Source: Kribbella pittospori
GTDB lineage: Bacteria; Actinomycetota; Actinomycetes; Propionibacteriales; Kribbellaceae
Reading direction: 5' to 3'
Assembly: GCF_004331465.1 (NCBI RefSeq)
Contig: NZ_SJKB01000009.1
Span: 372,001 to 436,000, forward strand
DNA length: 64,000 nt
In this document: positions 1-9,457 of the stretch, one piece after another
How positions within the stretch are numbered: position 1 is the first letter of the stretch
How the letters are laid out: each line of letters opens with the position of its first letter
Made by a program: the position numbers and the translations under genes
The notes under the pieces: generated by a model
Told to the model about the DNA's origin: nothing
What the model saw: only the letters and a program-made list of their open reading frames with translations
Database searches by the model: none

Positions 1-1
1 C

Positions 2-931
2 GCGTTCGCGGCCCGGCTGAACCAGCATTGGCCGAAGACGATGACCACACTGTCCACCCACGACACCAAGCGGTCCGAGGACGTGCGTGCGCGTCTCGGT
101 GTGCTGTCCGAGCAGCCTGCGGCCTGGTCGGAGGCGGTGCGCGAGTGGCGTCGGCTGTCTGAGGACCACCGGAGCCCGCTGCTCGACGGCAGCACGGAGT
201 ACCTGTTCTGGCAGACCCTCTTCGGCACCTGGGACGACGGACCGCTGCCCGAGGATCGGGTGCAGGCCTATCTGCTCAAGGCGATCCGCGAAGCGAAGCG
301 CCACACCACCTGGACCTCACCGGACGAGGAGTACGAGCAGGCCGTCGCCGCCTTCGCCACCGCGATCCTGGCCGACTCCACAGTGCTCGACTCGGTACGA
401 CGCTTTGCCGCCAACCAAGCCGGATTCGTCCGGGCGGCGACACTCGGCCAGAAGCTGGTGCAGCTGACGATGCCGGGCGTACCGGATGTGTACCAGGGCA
501 CCGAGGTGGTCGACTTGTCGCTGGTGGACCCGGACAACCGGCGGCCGGTGGACTACGAGGACCGGATCGCCCGGTTGCTGCGGCTGGACGAGGGCGGCAA
601 GCCGGACGACCTGTCCGACGAGAAGCTGCTGGTCACCTCGCGAGCACTCCGCATCCGCAGGCAGTACCCGGAGGCCTTCGCGGGCAGCTACACCCCACTG
701 CCGACGTCCAACGGTCACGCCGTTGCCTTCGCGAGAGGAGACGCGGTGATCACGGTGGCGACCCGGCTGCCGGCCGCTCTGCATCGCCTGGGCGGTTGGG
801 GCGACAGCACAGTGGTCCTGCCGAGCGGCCAGTGGAAGAACGTGTTGACCGGCCGCGAGGTGGGTAGTGGTGCAGCCCGGATCCACGAGCTGTTGGAGGA
901 CCTCCCGGTGGCCCTGCTCGTAAGGAGCTGA
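2..931 (+). CDS. treY: Maltooligosyl trehalose synthase, C-terminal part (5' end outside window)
   Basis: The frame is open from base 2, so the gene begins before the window; the first ATG at 41 is internal. TreY is a GH13 enzyme that isomerises the reducing-end alpha-1,4 bond of maltodextrin to alpha,alpha-1,1, giving maltooligosyl trehalose. The visible part starts with the family block MTTLSTHDTKRSEDVRAR and continues with PGVPDVYQGTE and LVDPDNRRPVDYEDR, all typical of the TreY C-terminal half. The stop at 929-931 abuts the ATG of treZ at 932, and the last codons carry the treZ Shine-Dalgarno (AAGGAG). The two enzymes act in sequence, so co-translation makes sense. Confidence 0.95.
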   Translation, partial: AFAARLNQHWPKTMTTLSTHDTKRSEDVRARLGVLSEQPAAWSEAVREWRRLSEDHRSPLLDGSTEYLFWQTLFGTWDDGPLPEDRVQAYLLKAIREAKRHTTWTSPDEEYEQAVAAFATAILADSTVLDSVRRFAANQAGFVRAATLGQKLVQLTMPGVPDVYQGTEVVDLSLVDPDNRRPVDYEDRIARLLRLDEGGKPDDLSDEKLLVTSRALRIRRQYPEAFAGSYTPLPTSNGHAVAFARGDAVITVATRLPAALHRLGGWGDSTVVLPSGQWKNVLTGREVGSGAARIHELLEDLPVALLVRS

Positions 932-2659
932 ATGCACACCTTCCGCGTCTGGGCGCCGAGTGCGTCGTCGGTCGACCTGGTGTTGCGCGACGGCGTACTG
1001 CCCCTGCGTTGGGCAGCAGACGGCTGGTGGACGCGGGACGTGGTCGAGGCACATCACGGGACCGACTATGCGTTCGCCGTCGACGGCAGCGAGCCGCTCG
1101 CAGATCCGCGGAGTCCGTGGCAGCCCGACGGTGTGCACGGTTTCAGCCGGGTCTTCGACGAGGAAGGCTTCCGCTGGACCGACGACGACTGGATCGGCCG
1201 GGACGTACGCGGCTCGGTGTTCTACGAGCTGCACATCGGGACCTTCACTCTGGAAGGGACCCTGGACGCGGCCGCCGACCATCTGGACTACCTGGTGGCC
1301 CTGGGCGTCGAGGTCGTCTCGCTGATGCCCGTCGCCGCCTTCCCCGGCCGCCACGGCTGGGGGTACGACGGTGTGGACCTCTACGCCGTTCACGAGCCGT
1401 ACGGCGGGCCTGAGGCCCTGCAGCGGTTCGTCAACCGATGTCACGAGGTCGGTCTGGCTGTCTGCCTCGACGTCGTCTACAACCACCTCGGTCCGAGCGG
1501 GAACCGCCTGGACATGTTCGGCCCGTACTTCACCGACCGGCACTCCACACCGTGGGGCCGGGCGGTCAACCTGGACGACACCGGGAGCACCGAGGTACGG
1601 CGGTGGATCTGCGACAACGCCCTGCGGTGGTTCCGGTCGTTCCACATCGACGCTCTGCGGCTGGACGCCGTACATGCGCTGGCTGACGAGAGTCCGACGC
1701 ACCTGCTCGCGCAGCTGTCGGCGGAGACCGCGGAGTTGTCGCGGCAGCTCGGACGGCCACTCGGTCTGGTGGCGGAGTCGGACCTGAACGACCCGCGGAT
1801 GGTGGAGCCGGTGGCCGAGGGCGGTCTGGGGATGACCGCGCAGTGGAGCGACGACTTCCACCATGCACTGCACACGCTGCTGACCGGCGAACGAGCCGGG
1901 TACTACGTGGACTTCGGTGAGCCGGGTGTGTTCGCCAAGACGCTCACCCAGGTGTTTCTGCACGATGGGTCGTACTCGACGTTCCGTGGCAAGGACTGGG
2001 GTCACCCGGTCGACCCGACCAAGCACCGCGGCCATGAGTTCCTCGCGTACACGTCGAATCACGACCAGGTCGGCAACCGTGCGCTGGGCGACCGGCCCGC
2101 GCTGACCCCGGGCCAGCTCGCGATCGGCGCGGCTCTGGTGATCACGTCGCCGTACACGCCGATGCTGTTCATGGGCGAGGAGTGGGGAGCGTCGACGCCG
2201 TGGCGCTACTTCACCGACCACGACGAGCCGAAGCTGGCCGAGGCGGTCCGGAGCGGCCGGCGGCGGGAGTTCGCGGAGCACGGCTGGAACGCCGACGAGA
2301 TCCCGGACCCACAGGATCCGGCGACGTGGCGTGGTTCGGTCCTTGACTGGACGGAGGTCGACGAACCGCCGCACCGCGAGCTGCTGGCTTGGTACCGCGA
2401 TCTGCTCGCCCTCCGTGCCCGCACCCCGGACCTGCGCGACGACCGGCTTGGGTCGGTCGGCATCGCATACGACGCCGATGGGGGCTGGATCGTGGTCACG
2501 CGGGGCCGGTTGCGGGTCGTGGTGAATCTGGCCGCAACCGAGTTGGTGGTCCCGGTCGACGGCGTACCGACGTACCAGCTGATGGCGTTCCTGCCGGCCG
2601 AACCGGTCGGCGAGGGCGTCCGGTTGGCGGGTCACGGCGTCGCGATCGTCACCGTCTGA
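932..2659 (+). CDS. treZ: Malto-oligosyltrehalose trehalohydrolase
   Basis: Encodes a 575-residue cytosolic GH13 enzyme that releases free trehalose from the TreY product. An N-terminal beta-sandwich (about residues 1-95) precedes the catalytic barrel. The four GH13 regions are visible: DVVYNHLGPSGN near residue 180, IDALRLDAVHAL near 247 (nucleophile Asp), LVAESDLNDPR near 281 (acid/base Glu) and TSNHDQVGNRALGDR near 376. The length is normal for the family. ATG at 932 directly follows the treY stop with AAGGAG a few bases upstream, so no other start is needed. The gene is followed by a strong inverted repeat. Confidence 0.95.
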   Translation: MHTFRVWAPSASSVDLVLRDGVLPLRWAADGWWTRDVVEAHHGTDYAFAVDGSEPLADPRSPWQPDGVHGFSRVFDEEGFRWTDDDWIGRDVRGSVFYELHIGTFTLEGTLDAAADHLDYLVALGVEVVSLMPVAAFPGRHGWGYDGVDLYAVHEPYGGPEALQRFVNRCHEVGLAVCLDVVYNHLGPSGNRLDMFGPYFTDRHSTPWGRAVNLDDTGSTEVRRWICDNALRWFRSFHIDALRLDAVHALADESPTHLLAQLSAETAELSRQLGRPLGLVAESDLNDPRMVEPVAEGGLGMTAQWSDDFHHALHTLLTGERAGYYVDFGEPGVFAKTLTQVFLHDGSYSTFRGKDWGHPVDPTKHRGHEFLAYTSNHDQVGNRALGDRPALTPGQLAIGAALVITSPYTPMLFMGEEWGASTPWRYFTDHDEPKLAEAVRSGRRREFAEHGWNADEIPDPQDPATWRGSVLDWTEVDEPPHRELLAWYRDLLALRARTPDLRDDRLGSVGIAYDADGGWIVVTRGRLRVVVNLAATELVVPVDGVPTYQLMAFLPAEPVGEGVRLAGHGVAIVTV

Positions 2660-2664
2660 GACTT

Positions 2665-2711
2665 TCGAACGCCCCTATTTCCGGCGCAATCCAACACAAC
2701 CGGGCGTTCGA
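2665..2711. terminator. 10-bp inverted repeat after treZ, candidate terminator
   Basis: TCGAACGCCC at 2665-2674 is perfectly repeated in inverse as GGGCGTTCGA at 2702-2711, starting 5 bases after the treZ stop. The 27-base loop is long for an intrinsic terminator and there is no T-tract, which is common in high-GC actinobacteria. A regulatory dyad for the downstream small ORF is the alternative. Confidence 0.45.
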
Positions 2712-2816
2712 GCCTGTTCGTCGATGGTGATTTCCGGGATCGCTTGCCTCCGGCGCCCTGGAGGCGGACCGTGTAACCGCCAGGGGTGTAGCCGGGGGGT
2801 TGACGGGAGGATCTGG

Positions 2817-3014
2817 ATGACAGTCGGAGGCGTCGACACTTACTACGACTACGAAGAGAAGCAGTGGAAGAGCCGGCGGCTGGGAGGCGGACCGATCCGC
2901 CGTGGCCCGGTGTGCCCGGCCCCACGAACCGCTGACCACGCGGTACACGAATCACCCCGCGAGCGGCATCCGGCCGGTCGCGACCACGAGAAGACCACGA
3001 CCGCCCTCGCCTGA
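2817..3014 (+). CDS. Possible small protein, 65 residues, unknown function
   Basis: ATG at 2817 has GGGAGG 6 bases upstream. The product starts MTVGGVDTYYDYEEKQWK and then becomes Arg/Pro/His rich, with no membrane segment and no recognisable domain. The acidic-aromatic beginning looks protein-like; the rest looks like random GC-rich reading. The ORF lies alone between the hairpin after treZ and the hairpin at 3084-3117, as an independent transcript would. Its leader can fold a bulged stem (GGCGG near 2762 with CCGCC near 2776). I see no riboswitch class that fits. Apart from this ORF and the two hairpins I see nothing in 2660-3140. Confidence 0.35.
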   Translation: MTVGGVDTYYDYEEKQWKSRRLGGGPIRRGPVCPAPRTADHAVHESPRERHPAGRDHEKTTTALA

Positions 3015-3083
3015 GGAACCGGGCTGACACACCGGTGACAGGGCCCGCCAGATCAGGTCACCGACAGCAGCCGGAAGTCACCA

Positions 3084-3117
3084 CAGCGGCCGTCGTGCCG
3101 GAACCCGACGGCCGCTG
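3084..3117. terminator. 12-bp perfect hairpin, likely terminator of the DUF58/transglutaminase operon
   Basis: CAGCGGCCGTCG at 3084-3095 pairs exactly with CGACGGCCGCTG at 3106-3117 across a 10-base loop. It lies about 24 bases beyond the stop of the minus-strand gene ending at 3141 and 70 bases beyond the small plus-strand ORF, so it could end transcription from both sides. Confidence 0.65.
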
Positions 3118-3140
3118 CGGGCTGTGTCAACCGGGCCGTC

Positions 3141-5240
3141 TCAACTTCGGAACAGCGTCCGCAGTTCGAGCGAGGCCTGGAGCCGATCCATCCACGGCCG
3201 GGAACGCAGAGCCTTGCGGAGCTCACGCACGCCCTCCCAAGCCTGCTGACTGAGTTCCCCACCGGTCGGCCCACCCGACCACAAGGCATGGTCGACCGCC
3301 CGCGCGACCCGACTCAGTGCCGGCTCGGTCCCCGGTAGTTCCCGGGCCGCATTGGCAAGGTCCCGGACCGTCATACCGGCCGTCACCGGCACGCCGTGCG
3401 CTCGCAGCCGATCCCGCGCCTCGGCCCAGGCACCAACGACCGCCGCGCTGCCAGTACGACGCCTGCGCCGCAACGCCCGCACCGACTTCCACAGCGGTAC
3501 GCCGGCCAGCCAGACCAGCAGCAACAAGGCGGATCCGAGGAAGATCCAGAGCGCGGACACGCGAGGCTTCCAGGTCGGACCGGAGCCACCGTCATCGGTC
3601 GGCGGCGGCACATCCGGATCCTTGATCTGGCTCACCGGCGGTACGGCGGCTCGCGCCTGGTTGGTGATGTCATCGATCGACCCGGCCACCGCGGTGTTGC
3701 CGGTCGCGGCGTTCTCGGCCGGGTCGAGCGGCCACCAACCGATGCCCTCGACGGCGACCTCGGGCCACGCGAACGCATCCCGGTTGCGGACGGTGTAGTA
3801 GTTGTCCGCGTCGGGCGTGGCCGGCGCGCGGAAGCCGACCACGAGCCGGGCCGGGATGCCGGCGAGCCGGGCCAGGGCGACGTACCCGGCGGCGAACTGC
3901 TCGCTCGTGCCGGGCGCGTGGTCGACCAGGAACTTCTTCAACTGCGGCCAGCCGTAGCCGGTCGGCAGCGTGGTCCCGACCGCCTGCTTGTAGTTCGTCC
4001 GCATGTACGTCTCTAGCGCGATCGCGGTCGAGAACGTCGCCCGCCGGCCCTGCAACGGATTGAGGTCCGCGACCTCGGGCGGCACCGGCCCGAGGCCGTC
4101 GAGGCCACCGGGAGCACTCCCGTCGACACCGGCCGACAGCAGGTACGCCGCGTCGATCGACGTCGGCCGGGACCAGGTCAGGTCGTAGTGCCCCGGCTGC
4201 TCCGGCACCATCAGCGAGCTGCCGATCGGCTCGACCTGCGGATCGGTCACTCCGCTGACAGTTGCCGGGAGCAACTGTGCGGGCAGCCACGGACCGTCCA
4301 GGTCGTCGAGGACGACGGTCGCGCGCTCGGTCGTCGTCGGCACCTGGATCTCCGGACCGGGCGTGAGCTCGGAGCCCATCCGCAGGAACGGGTGGTCGGT
4401 GGTCCAGCCCGCGCCGTCGAAGTCGTCCAGCGCGACCTGGCGCCAGCGGTCGACCGGCTGCGAGGCCTTGTACCGGAACACCACGTCGTCCCGTCGCTGC
4501 GGGAGCATCCGGCTGCCGAGCTCGTCCAACGGACTCGGCCACCGCGTCCCCGAGACGGTCGCCGACTGCACCTTCTGCAGCGAGTACGGCGTACGTCCGG
4601 CCGGATCGAGCGTGCTCACGACCAGCCCGCAGACGATCGCGACGACGGTGACCGCGGCGGTCGCCGCCCAGGGCGCGATCCGCCGGTACTCCATCCCGTC
4701 GGGGATCAGCAAGGCGATCACGATCAGCCCGTGGCCGACGGCGATCAGTACGGCGGCCCATCCGTCGGCGGCGATGTACAACTGGCTGACGCCGACAACG
4801 CCCAGACCCGGGAGGAGCGCCACCAGTGGTGGGGCTCGATCGAGCAACTCCACCGCGAGCAGGCAGGCCACCAACGTGAGCAGCGGGACGAAGACGACCA
4901 GCTCCGGATCGGGCCGGGCCGGCCATGTCGACTCCAACGTCAGGCGCCACGACGTAAGCCCGTGTCCGAGCGTGCGGATCGACTCGAGGGTCGGCAGTCC
5001 GGCAACGGTAGTTGCCCGAAGCACCGTTTCGACGATGGCCAGGCAGCCGGCAACGACCACAAGCAACGGCCGCCAGGCCGCAAGGGCGGGCCACTGCCGG
5101 CAAGCCTCTGCGACCAGGAAGGTGACCACGCACACCGCGACCACCGGCAGCCACACATGCCCGAGCCCGAACACCGGCCCGAAACACAGACCACCGATCA
5201 GTACGCCGGCCAGCACGGCGAGGGTCCGTCGCCGGTTCAC
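3141..5240 (-). CDS. TgpA-like membrane transglutaminase-fold protein lacking catalytic Cys and His
   Basis: A 699-residue membrane protein of the TgpA type: an N-terminal group of about six TM helices, a periplasmic transglutaminase-like core (about 430-500), another TM helix (about 565-590) and a cytoplasmic DUF4129-like tail. In active relatives the core reads G-x-C-E-x-[FY]-A and H-A-W-[PV]-E. Here it reads GTSEQFAAGY with Ser446 for Cys, and DAFAWPEV with Phe490 for His; the third position (Asp in WWPLDPAEN) is kept. It is therefore probably not a transglutaminase or Cys protease. Start GTG at 5240 overlaps the DUF58 stop (GTGA). This is the last gene of the moxR-FN3-DUF58 operon. Confidence 0.85.
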   Translation of the reverse strand: MNRRRTLAVLAGVLIGGLCFGPVFGLGHVWLPVVAVCVVTFLVAEACRQWPALAAWRPLLVVVAGCLAIVETVLRATTVAGLPTLESIRTLGHGLTSWRLTLESTWPARPDPELVVFVPLLTLVACLLAVELLDRAPPLVALLPGLGVVGVSQLYIAADGWAAVLIAVGHGLIVIALLIPDGMEYRRIAPWAATAAVTVVAIVCGLVVSTLDPAGRTPYSLQKVQSATVSGTRWPSPLDELGSRMLPQRRDDVVFRYKASQPVDRWRQVALDDFDGAGWTTDHPFLRMGSELTPGPEIQVPTTTERATVVLDDLDGPWLPAQLLPATVSGVTDPQVEPIGSSLMVPEQPGHYDLTWSRPTSIDAAYLLSAGVDGSAPGGLDGLGPVPPEVADLNPLQGRRATFSTAIALETYMRTNYKQAVGTTLPTGYGWPQLKKFLVDHAPGTSEQFAAGYVALARLAGIPARLVVGFRAPATPDADNYYTVRNRDAFAWPEVAVEGIGWWPLDPAENAATGNTAVAGSIDDITNQARAAVPPVSQIKDPDVPPPTDDGGSGPTWKPRVSALWIFLGSALLLLVWLAGVPLWKSVRALRRRRRTGSAAVVGAWAEARDRLRAHGVPVTAGMTVRDLANAARELPGTEPALSRVARAVDHALWSGGPTGGELSQQAWEGVRELRKALRSRPWMDRLQASLELRTLFRS

Positions 5241-6373
5241 TGCAGCACTCCTGTCCACTGCTGAAGGGCTTCCGAGGCCGTGGTCGCGAGGATGACCTTG
5301 GCGCCGGAGATCGGTGCGACGCCCTGGGCCGGGCCGAGGCCGAGCACGGTGACGGACGAGTAGCGGGTGAGCAGCGGTGCGAGCTCGGACGCCGAGCCGC
5401 GGGCTCCGGTGACCACGACGATCGCACCACCGGCCGACGTCCCGGTGGTAAGTGCCGGGGGCAACAGTCCGCCCTTGTCGTCGTGCTGATCGACCACGCA
5501 CAGCTCGTCGAGGAACAGACGGGACGCGGTCGCACCACCAGGCGCCGCATGATCGGCGCCCGCCGTGGTGACCAGTCGGCAGCGGTGGCCGGCCGTGGAC
5601 GCCGCGAACAGGATCGACGCGGCCACCTCGGTCGCTTCCTCAAAGGTTGCTGAAGACAACGGTTCGCGGCGGGTGTCGAGCAATACCGTGAGCCGCGGCT
5701 GGTCCGGATCGGCGTAGTCGCGAACCATCAGCTGTCCGGTCCGCGCCGTCGCCTTCCAATGCAGGTGCCGCACCTCGTCACCGATCACGTACGGGCGTAC
5801 GTCGCGCAGATCGGCCGATCCACGCAGCGAGTCGTCCGCGGTCCGGCCGATGTGGTGATGCCGCGGCCGACCAGCCACGACGGTCTTGGTGGGATGCCGC
5901 TTCGGATGCACCCACAGCGTCGCGACCTCACCCGTGGCCTTGCTGTTCCGGGCGAGACCCAACGGGTCACGTCGTTCCAGGGTCAGCGGCCCGACAGCGA
6001 TCTTGCCGCGCCGCGACGTCGGCAACTCATACCGGTACGTCGCCTCGCTGCCGGGACCCAGGCGCCGGATCCGGACCTCTTGGCGTTCGTCACCGGCCGA
6101 GTCCTGCGCGGCGAACGACGCCTGCCAGCGCGTGCCCTCGTTCCGCACCCGCAGCGTGGCCAGCGCCGGGCGGCCGCGCTCGACCCGGTCCGGCGACAGC
6201 ACCCGCTGCACCGTCACCTGCGGCTGCCGCACGGTCAGCACGGTTGCCGCGATCAACGCTCCCAGTCCGATCCCGGCCAGCGCCCGGAACACGGCGTACC
6301 CGGCGAACTCACCCAGCAGGTAGACGGCGATCGAGCCGACCAGTACCGCAATCCCGCGCCCCGTTAGTCGCAC
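5237..6373 (-). CDS. DUF58 domain membrane protein
   Basis: Two N-terminal TM segments (GIAVLVGSIAVYLLGEFAGY and the following hydrophobic stretch) precede a cytoplasmic region with the DUF58 hallmark around GDEVRHLHWKATARTGQLMV, followed by a vWA-like fold. DUF58 proteins are normally paired with a MoxR ATPase and often a TgpA-type protein, as here; the biochemical role is not established. I chose GTG at 6373 (VRLTGRGIAV), 4 bases after the preceding stop. An in-frame ATG at 6421 would add 16 residues overlapping the upstream gene. The product is about 378 residues. It overlaps the next gene by GTGA. Confidence 0.85.
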   Translation of the reverse strand: MRLTGRGIAVLVGSIAVYLLGEFAGYAVFRALAGIGLGALIAATVLTVRQPQVTVQRVLSPDRVERGRPALATLRVRNEGTRWQASFAAQDSAGDERQEVRIRRLGPGSEATYRYELPTSRRGKIAVGPLTLERRDPLGLARNSKATGEVATLWVHPKRHPTKTVVAGRPRHHHIGRTADDSLRGSADLRDVRPYVIGDEVRHLHWKATARTGQLMVRDYADPDQPRLTVLLDTRREPLSSATFEEATEVAASILFAASTAGHRCRLVTTAGADHAAPGGATASRLFLDELCVVDQHDDKGGLLPPALTTGTSAGGAIVVVTGARGSASELAPLLTRYSSVTVLGLGPAQGVAPISGAKVILATTASEALQQWTGVLQ

Positions 6374-6377
6374 GCCG

Positions 6378-8402
6378 TCACCCGCTCGTCCAGGTGACGG
6401 AGTTGGACCGGTAGGGCCCACCAGGGCCGGTCGCGATCACGTACACCTTCTGGCCGACCTTCGAGTTGTGGAACTTGTTCTGCTCGAAGTTGCCGTCGTC
6501 GTCGGTGCGCAGGTCGAACCCACCCTTGTGCATCTCGATGTCGTTGGCGTAGGCGCTGAAGTGGTACGTGGTGTCCGGCTCGAACCCGCTCGCCATCAGA
6601 TAGATGTAGGCGCAGTCGTCCTGCGTCCCCTCCGGGCAGTTCGAGTCCTCGTACTCCGACACCTCATCGCCACGCCTGATCCGGAGCGTGCCCGATCCGC
6701 TGGGGGCACCGGCCGTCGCCGTGATCGTCCCCGGCGTACCGATCAGCAGTTCGCCGTCGGTCCCGCGGGTGACGACCCTGACCTGGAAGGTGTACGACTT
6801 GCCATTGGTCAGCCCGTTCCAGGTGTAGCTGGTGCTGGTGGTCGTCTCGGGATCGCTGTCCTGGACGACGCTGTAGCTGACGAACGTGCCGCCGTTCAGG
6901 TTCGGCCGCTTCCAGGTCAGCGTCACCGCCTCGTCCGACGGCGTCGCCCGCAGCCCGGTCGGCGCTGCGGCAGGCGTCGCCTTCAGCGGCGGCTTCGGAG
7001 TCGTCGGTTTCGGCGTCGGTTTCGGGGTGGGCTTAGGCGGTGGTGTTGTCTTCGGTGGCGGCTCGGTCCGTTGCGGTGGATCCGTGCGCTCCGGCTTGCC
7101 GGGCTTGTGCTCGTCGCCGTCGTCGGGTCCGCGGGTCGGCTCGGTGTTCTGCGGCGGCTCAGGCTGCGTCGGCTCGGTCGAAGGCGGTGTCGAGGGTGGA
7201 GTCGACGGCGGTGTGGAAGGTGGCGGCGTACTTTCCTTGCTCTCCGGCGGTGCGGTCTTCTCCGGCATCACCGGACCGGTCGCGGCGACCTCGGTCACCT
7301 CGCCGTCGTCGTCCACCACCATCACGTGTTCGCCCGCGACGCTGTCGACGTACAGGCGCTTGTCGGCGCCCCGGAACAGGCCGGGGGCCTCGTCCTTGCT
7401 CCGCGGGGCTCCTGCCGAAGGCGGCGGGATCTGCAGGACGGACTTCTCCTTGCCGTCGGCGGTCAGCGTCACCAGCTTGCCGGACTTGGAGTCGATCAGG
7501 GCCACGCCGTTGCCGGACGAGGCGACCTGCGAGTACTTGCCCGGCGGCAGCTTCCGCGCGACCGGCGCGGCGGGTTCACGGTCGCCGACGACCGCTCGGG
7601 CGTCGATCAAGTGCAGCTCTCCGGCGGCCGGGTCGACGATCGCGATCCGGCCGCTCACGTCGTACGGCGCGACGATCGACTCCGGGGTGAGCGGGACGTT
7701 CGGGATCGGGACGGTACGGCCGAAGCCGTCGACTCCCACCACCCGCAGTTCGCGCGCGGTGGTGTCCACGAAGACAACTTGGTCGTCGACGACAGTCAGT
7801 GCGCCGGTGTGCCCGCTGGTCAGCTCGGCCGGACAGGACAGCCGATCCGCCTGCAGTGGCAGCTGGCAGAGTTCGCGGCTGGTCAGTCGATGCACCCACA
7901 GCGTCCCGTTCGAGGTGACGACAGGTGGTCCGAGGGAGCCTCCGCCCGGAATCGTCACCGGGTTGGAGCTCAGCCGGCTGATCGCTCCGGCCTGCCGGTA
8001 CACGGCGAACGCCGCACCAGGAGCCTCGAGCGCAGTGGGCTGCTCGTCCGACGGCGCCGGCACCGGGTCGGCCACCTTCAGGTCGGACTTCCCGAACTCG
8101 GTGATGCCGCCGCGGGACAGCATGAAGCCCTGCGTGTCGGTCTGCACCGTGCGCACACCCGGGCCGAGACCCGGGACAGCGACCTGCCCGTCGATGTTCT
8201 TGGTGCCGCCGTCGATGTGGAAGACGGTCCCGAGCAGGCTGTTGTAGATCAGATGACCGGACTGGACGAACTTCATCCCGGCCGTTTCCGCCCCCGCACC
8301 GGTCACGGCCAGCGTCGTCGCCACCACGCAGACCGTCACGACCCCGGCCAGCGCAGCCCGCGACCGCAGCGCCTCGCGCCGGAAGATCGCCTGGATGTTC
8401 AC
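6378..8402 (-). CDS. Single-pass membrane protein with beta-propeller-like ectodomain and FN3 domain
   Basis: A 674-residue protein with a short basic N-terminus, one TM helix (about 18-36), then repeated short beta-rich segments (about 40-370) that look like a propeller. A Pro/Thr/Glu-rich linker (about 380-465) and a fibronectin type III domain (about 470-560, TPSDEAVTLTWKRP and SYTWNGLTNGKSYTFQVRV) follow, then a final beta domain with four Cys. It is clearly paralogous to the 17576-19825 product: both begin the ectodomain with FxQSGHxxYNS and end with a related beta domain. Start GTG at 8402, one base after the moxR stop. It is probably exported and anchored, sitting beside secretion genes; the ligand is unknown. 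Confidence 0.8.
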   Translation of the reverse strand: MNIQAIFRREALRSRAALAGVVTVCVVATTLAVTGAGAETAGMKFVQSGHLIYNSLLGTVFHIDGGTKNIDGQVAVPGLGPGVRTVQTDTQGFMLSRGGITEFGKSDLKVADPVPAPSDEQPTALEAPGAAFAVYRQAGAISRLSSNPVTIPGGGSLGPPVVTSNGTLWVHRLTSRELCQLPLQADRLSCPAELTSGHTGALTVVDDQVVFVDTTARELRVVGVDGFGRTVPIPNVPLTPESIVAPYDVSGRIAIVDPAAGELHLIDARAVVGDREPAAPVARKLPPGKYSQVASSGNGVALIDSKSGKLVTLTADGKEKSVLQIPPPSAGAPRSKDEAPGLFRGADKRLYVDSVAGEHVMVVDDDGEVTEVAATGPVMPEKTAPPESKESTPPPSTPPSTPPSTPPSTEPTQPEPPQNTEPTRGPDDGDEHKPGKPERTDPPQRTEPPPKTTPPPKPTPKPTPKPTTPKPPLKATPAAAPTGLRATPSDEAVTLTWKRPNLNGGTFVSYSVVQDSDPETTTSTSYTWNGLTNGKSYTFQVRVVTRGTDGELLIGTPGTITATAGAPSGSGTLRIRRGDEVSEYEDSNCPEGTQDDCAYIYLMASGFEPDTTYHFSAYANDIEMHKGGFDLRTDDDGNFEQNKFHNSKVGQKVYVIATGPGGPYRSNSVTWTSG

Positions 8403-8403
8403 G

Positions 8404-9366
<963 letters not shown>

Positions 9367-9457
9367 CAAGTTCTCCCCAGGTGTTCGCCAGACTGCACCG
9401 AGTGACACTACCTAGTCGTGGTCCAGCCGCCGTACAGAACTGGTCCAGGCTGGTTCA

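Noticed and set aside
317..2635. Long open frame (772 codons) antisense to treY/treZ
   Set aside because: Typical GC-rich shadow frame; product is Arg/Val/Pro biased with no domain and opposes two clearly coding enzymes.
2724..2816. Riboswitch before the small ORF
   Set aside because: A bulged stem can be drawn, but no conserved core of a known class could be recognised.
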